Of a stretch of DNA of 64,000 bases, positions 62,942 to 64,000 are shown piece by piece. A program made the translations under genes and the position numbers. The DNA lies in NCBI GenBank assembly GCA_963664835.2, contig CAXXUG010000014.1, positions 159,937 to 223,936 of the forward strand. Reading direction: 5' to 3'. Position 1 is the first letter of the stretch, and each line of letters starts with the position of its first letter. The notes below the pieces were generated by a model. That model did not search any database. It saw only the letters and a program-made list of their open reading frames with translations, and was not told the origin of the DNA. The DNA is from G963664835 sp963664835. GTDB lineage: Bacteria > Chloroflexota > UBA6077 > FW602-bin22 > JBCLEL01.

Positions 62942-64000
62942 CTTGGTGGCCTGCCTCCGCCGAAGCCGCCAAGGCCTCTGAACCCACCACCGGCACCCGT
63001 GCCCTGACCGCCGGAGGCAACCGATGGTATCAACACTTCATCGCCTTCTGAGAGACCAGAGGCTATCTCGGTGACCGTCTCGCTGCGCATGCCGGTCTGG
63101 ACCAGACGTCTCTCGGTGCCGTCCGGCGTGACCACATTCACAAACTGGTCTTGACCTTCGCGGATGATGGCGGCATTCGGGACCACTAGCACGTCGGCCT
63201 GACGGGCAATGATGATGTCGGCGACGACTGTCATGCCGGCAGGCAATTGCATTGCGCGATTGGCGGCTGCGGCGGCGAACTGCGCCCTGTTGGCGCCGAT
63301 GTCGGTGGATCCGCGCCGAGGGTTGTCAGCTCCAAATTGCGGACGTTGCCCGGCCTGGCCGGCGCCCGCCGGCCGCTGAGGTCGGTCACCAACCTGTGGT
63401 TGCCCCTGACCTCGGTTTCCATCGGAGGAGGCCTGACCAGGGGCGGAAAGCTCGATCGTCACGGGATAGCTGACCACGCCCTGCTGCGAGGTAGCCACCG
63501 GCGAAATCGAAACGACCGTACCGGTCAATGGAAGGTTGGGCAACGCATCGATCCTCAGTTCGACGGCCTGACCAACCGAAACCCGCGGTACATCAACCTC
63601 GTTGAGGCTTATTTCGACGCGCAGCGAGGCTGGGTCGGAGATCGTGGCCGCCGCCGAGGTGCCTCCTACTTGCTCACCGACATTGGGCAAGAATGTGGTG
63701 ACAAATCCGTTGAACGGCGCCAGCAGCAGCGTGTTGCTGAGATCGAGCTCGGCCTGCCTCAACGAGATTTCGGCCTGATTGACCTGCTCCTCGGCAAGCG
63801 ACAGGTCGGTCTCGCTGATCAAACCCAGTTTCTGGTTCAGAGCGACTTTGGCATTTGAGACTTGACCGTTGGCCTGTTGGATGTCGGCCTCACTTATGCC
63901 GAGTTTGAGTCCGGCCAGATTGCTCAGCGCCGACTGGTAGTTGGACTTTGCCGATTCGAGTGACGCCTCGGCAGCCTTGATGTCGGAGCCGGACTTCAGC
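62938..64000 (-). CDS. MacA-like periplasmic adaptor (membrane fusion protein), N-terminus outside window
   Basis: At least 353 residues; the frame is open to base 64000, so the start and signal or anchor are beyond the edge. The visible part begins with a long alpha-helical hairpin (LESAKSNYQSALSNLAGL, ISEADIQQANGQVSNAKVAL), then the lipoyl-like LLLAPFNGFVTTF, a beta-barrel (ELRIDALPNLPLTGTV) and a disordered insert rich in Gln, Gly and Arg. The C-terminal tail is Gly-rich (GTGAGGGFRGLGGFGGG). It couples the ABC permease to the exterior. Confidence 0.92.
   Translation of the reverse strand, partial: LKSGSDIKAAEASLESAKSNYQSALSNLAGLKLGISEADIQQANGQVSNAKVALNQKLGLISETDLSLAEEQVNQAEISLRQAELDLSNTLLLAPFNGFVTTFLPNVGEQVGGTSAAATISDPASLRVEISLNEVDVPRVSVGQAVELRIDALPNLPLTGTVVSISPVATSQQGVVSYPVTIELSAPGQASSDGNRGQGQPQVGDRPQRPAGAGQAGQRPQFGADNPRRGSTDIGANRAQFAAAAANRAMQLPAGMTVVADIIIARQADVLVVPNAAIIREGQDQFVNVVTPDGTERRLVQTGMRSETVTEIASGLSEGDEVLIPSVASGGQGTGAGGGFRGLGGFGGGRPPR

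Overview
The window looks like a chromosomal segment of a Chloroflexota bacterium, probably in or near the Dehalococcoidia/SAR202 group. Pointers are the frequent TTG starts, lipoproteins with VERPVE-type repeats, DUF3179 proteins, paralogous oxidoreductases and dioxygenases, and a MacAB-like exporter. The taxonomic call is an inference from gene content. The sequence is GC-rich and nearly all genes are intact. No rRNA, tRNA or CRISPR array was recognised.

Layout. 1-8.1 kb: an edge-truncated small two-gene unit, a LysM protein, an SDR, a two-subunit sulfopyruvate/phosphonopyruvate decarboxylase, a SirB1-like protein, a PPi-type phosphofructokinase, then a leftward catabolic operon (PhyH dioxygenase, rhamnose-mutarotase-like protein, SDR, HpcH/HpaI aldolase). 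8.2-10.1 kb: an IS110-family transposase preceded by a candidate bridge RNA and followed by a field of palindromic repeats. 10.4-15.9 kb: DUF151 nuclease-like protein, HD protein, GT4 glycosyltransferase, ornithine-cyclodeaminase-like enzyme, methyltransferase, and an internally shortened MFS protein. 16.3-21 kb: a 105-bp tandem repeat, then the origin-type cluster rpmH-rnpA-yidD-yidC-jag followed by a PfkB kinase and a ParA. 21.3-26.1 kb: class V aminotransferase and hom-thrC-thrB. 26.3-30.6 kb: two tandem glucose/sorbosone-dehydrogenase-like lipoprotein genes, the second broken.

31.9-35.1 kb holds the most striking locus: ccdA followed by two tandem DUF3179 lipoprotein genes. Each is interrupted by a single in-frame UGA at the same codon, where a Cys of a C-P-L-C motif is expected, and each UGA is followed by the same compact hairpin. 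I read these as two UGA/selenocysteine-decoded paralogues (Sec-Pro-Leu-Cys) with a bacterial SECIS, next to a thiol-disulfide electron transporter.

35.6-39.4 kb: MFS exporter, D-2-hydroxyacid dehydrogenase, nicotinate phosphoribosyltransferase. 39.5-47.4 kb: an envelope-polysaccharide cluster (LCP ligase, two epimerases, TIM-barrel protein, CapD-like dehydratase, a polyprenyl-phosphate sugar-1-P transferase, a WecG-type glycosyltransferase) and a zincin. 47.8-52.2 kb: glpX, purA with a terminator in its leader, an S41 protease and a cobalamin adenosyltransferase. 52.3-59.0 kb: four head-to-tail copies of an unrecognised polytopic membrane protein with an Asp-box region, one carrying an amber codon. 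59.1-64 kb: MOSC protein, hisH, and a MacAB-like ABC exporter that runs off the right edge.
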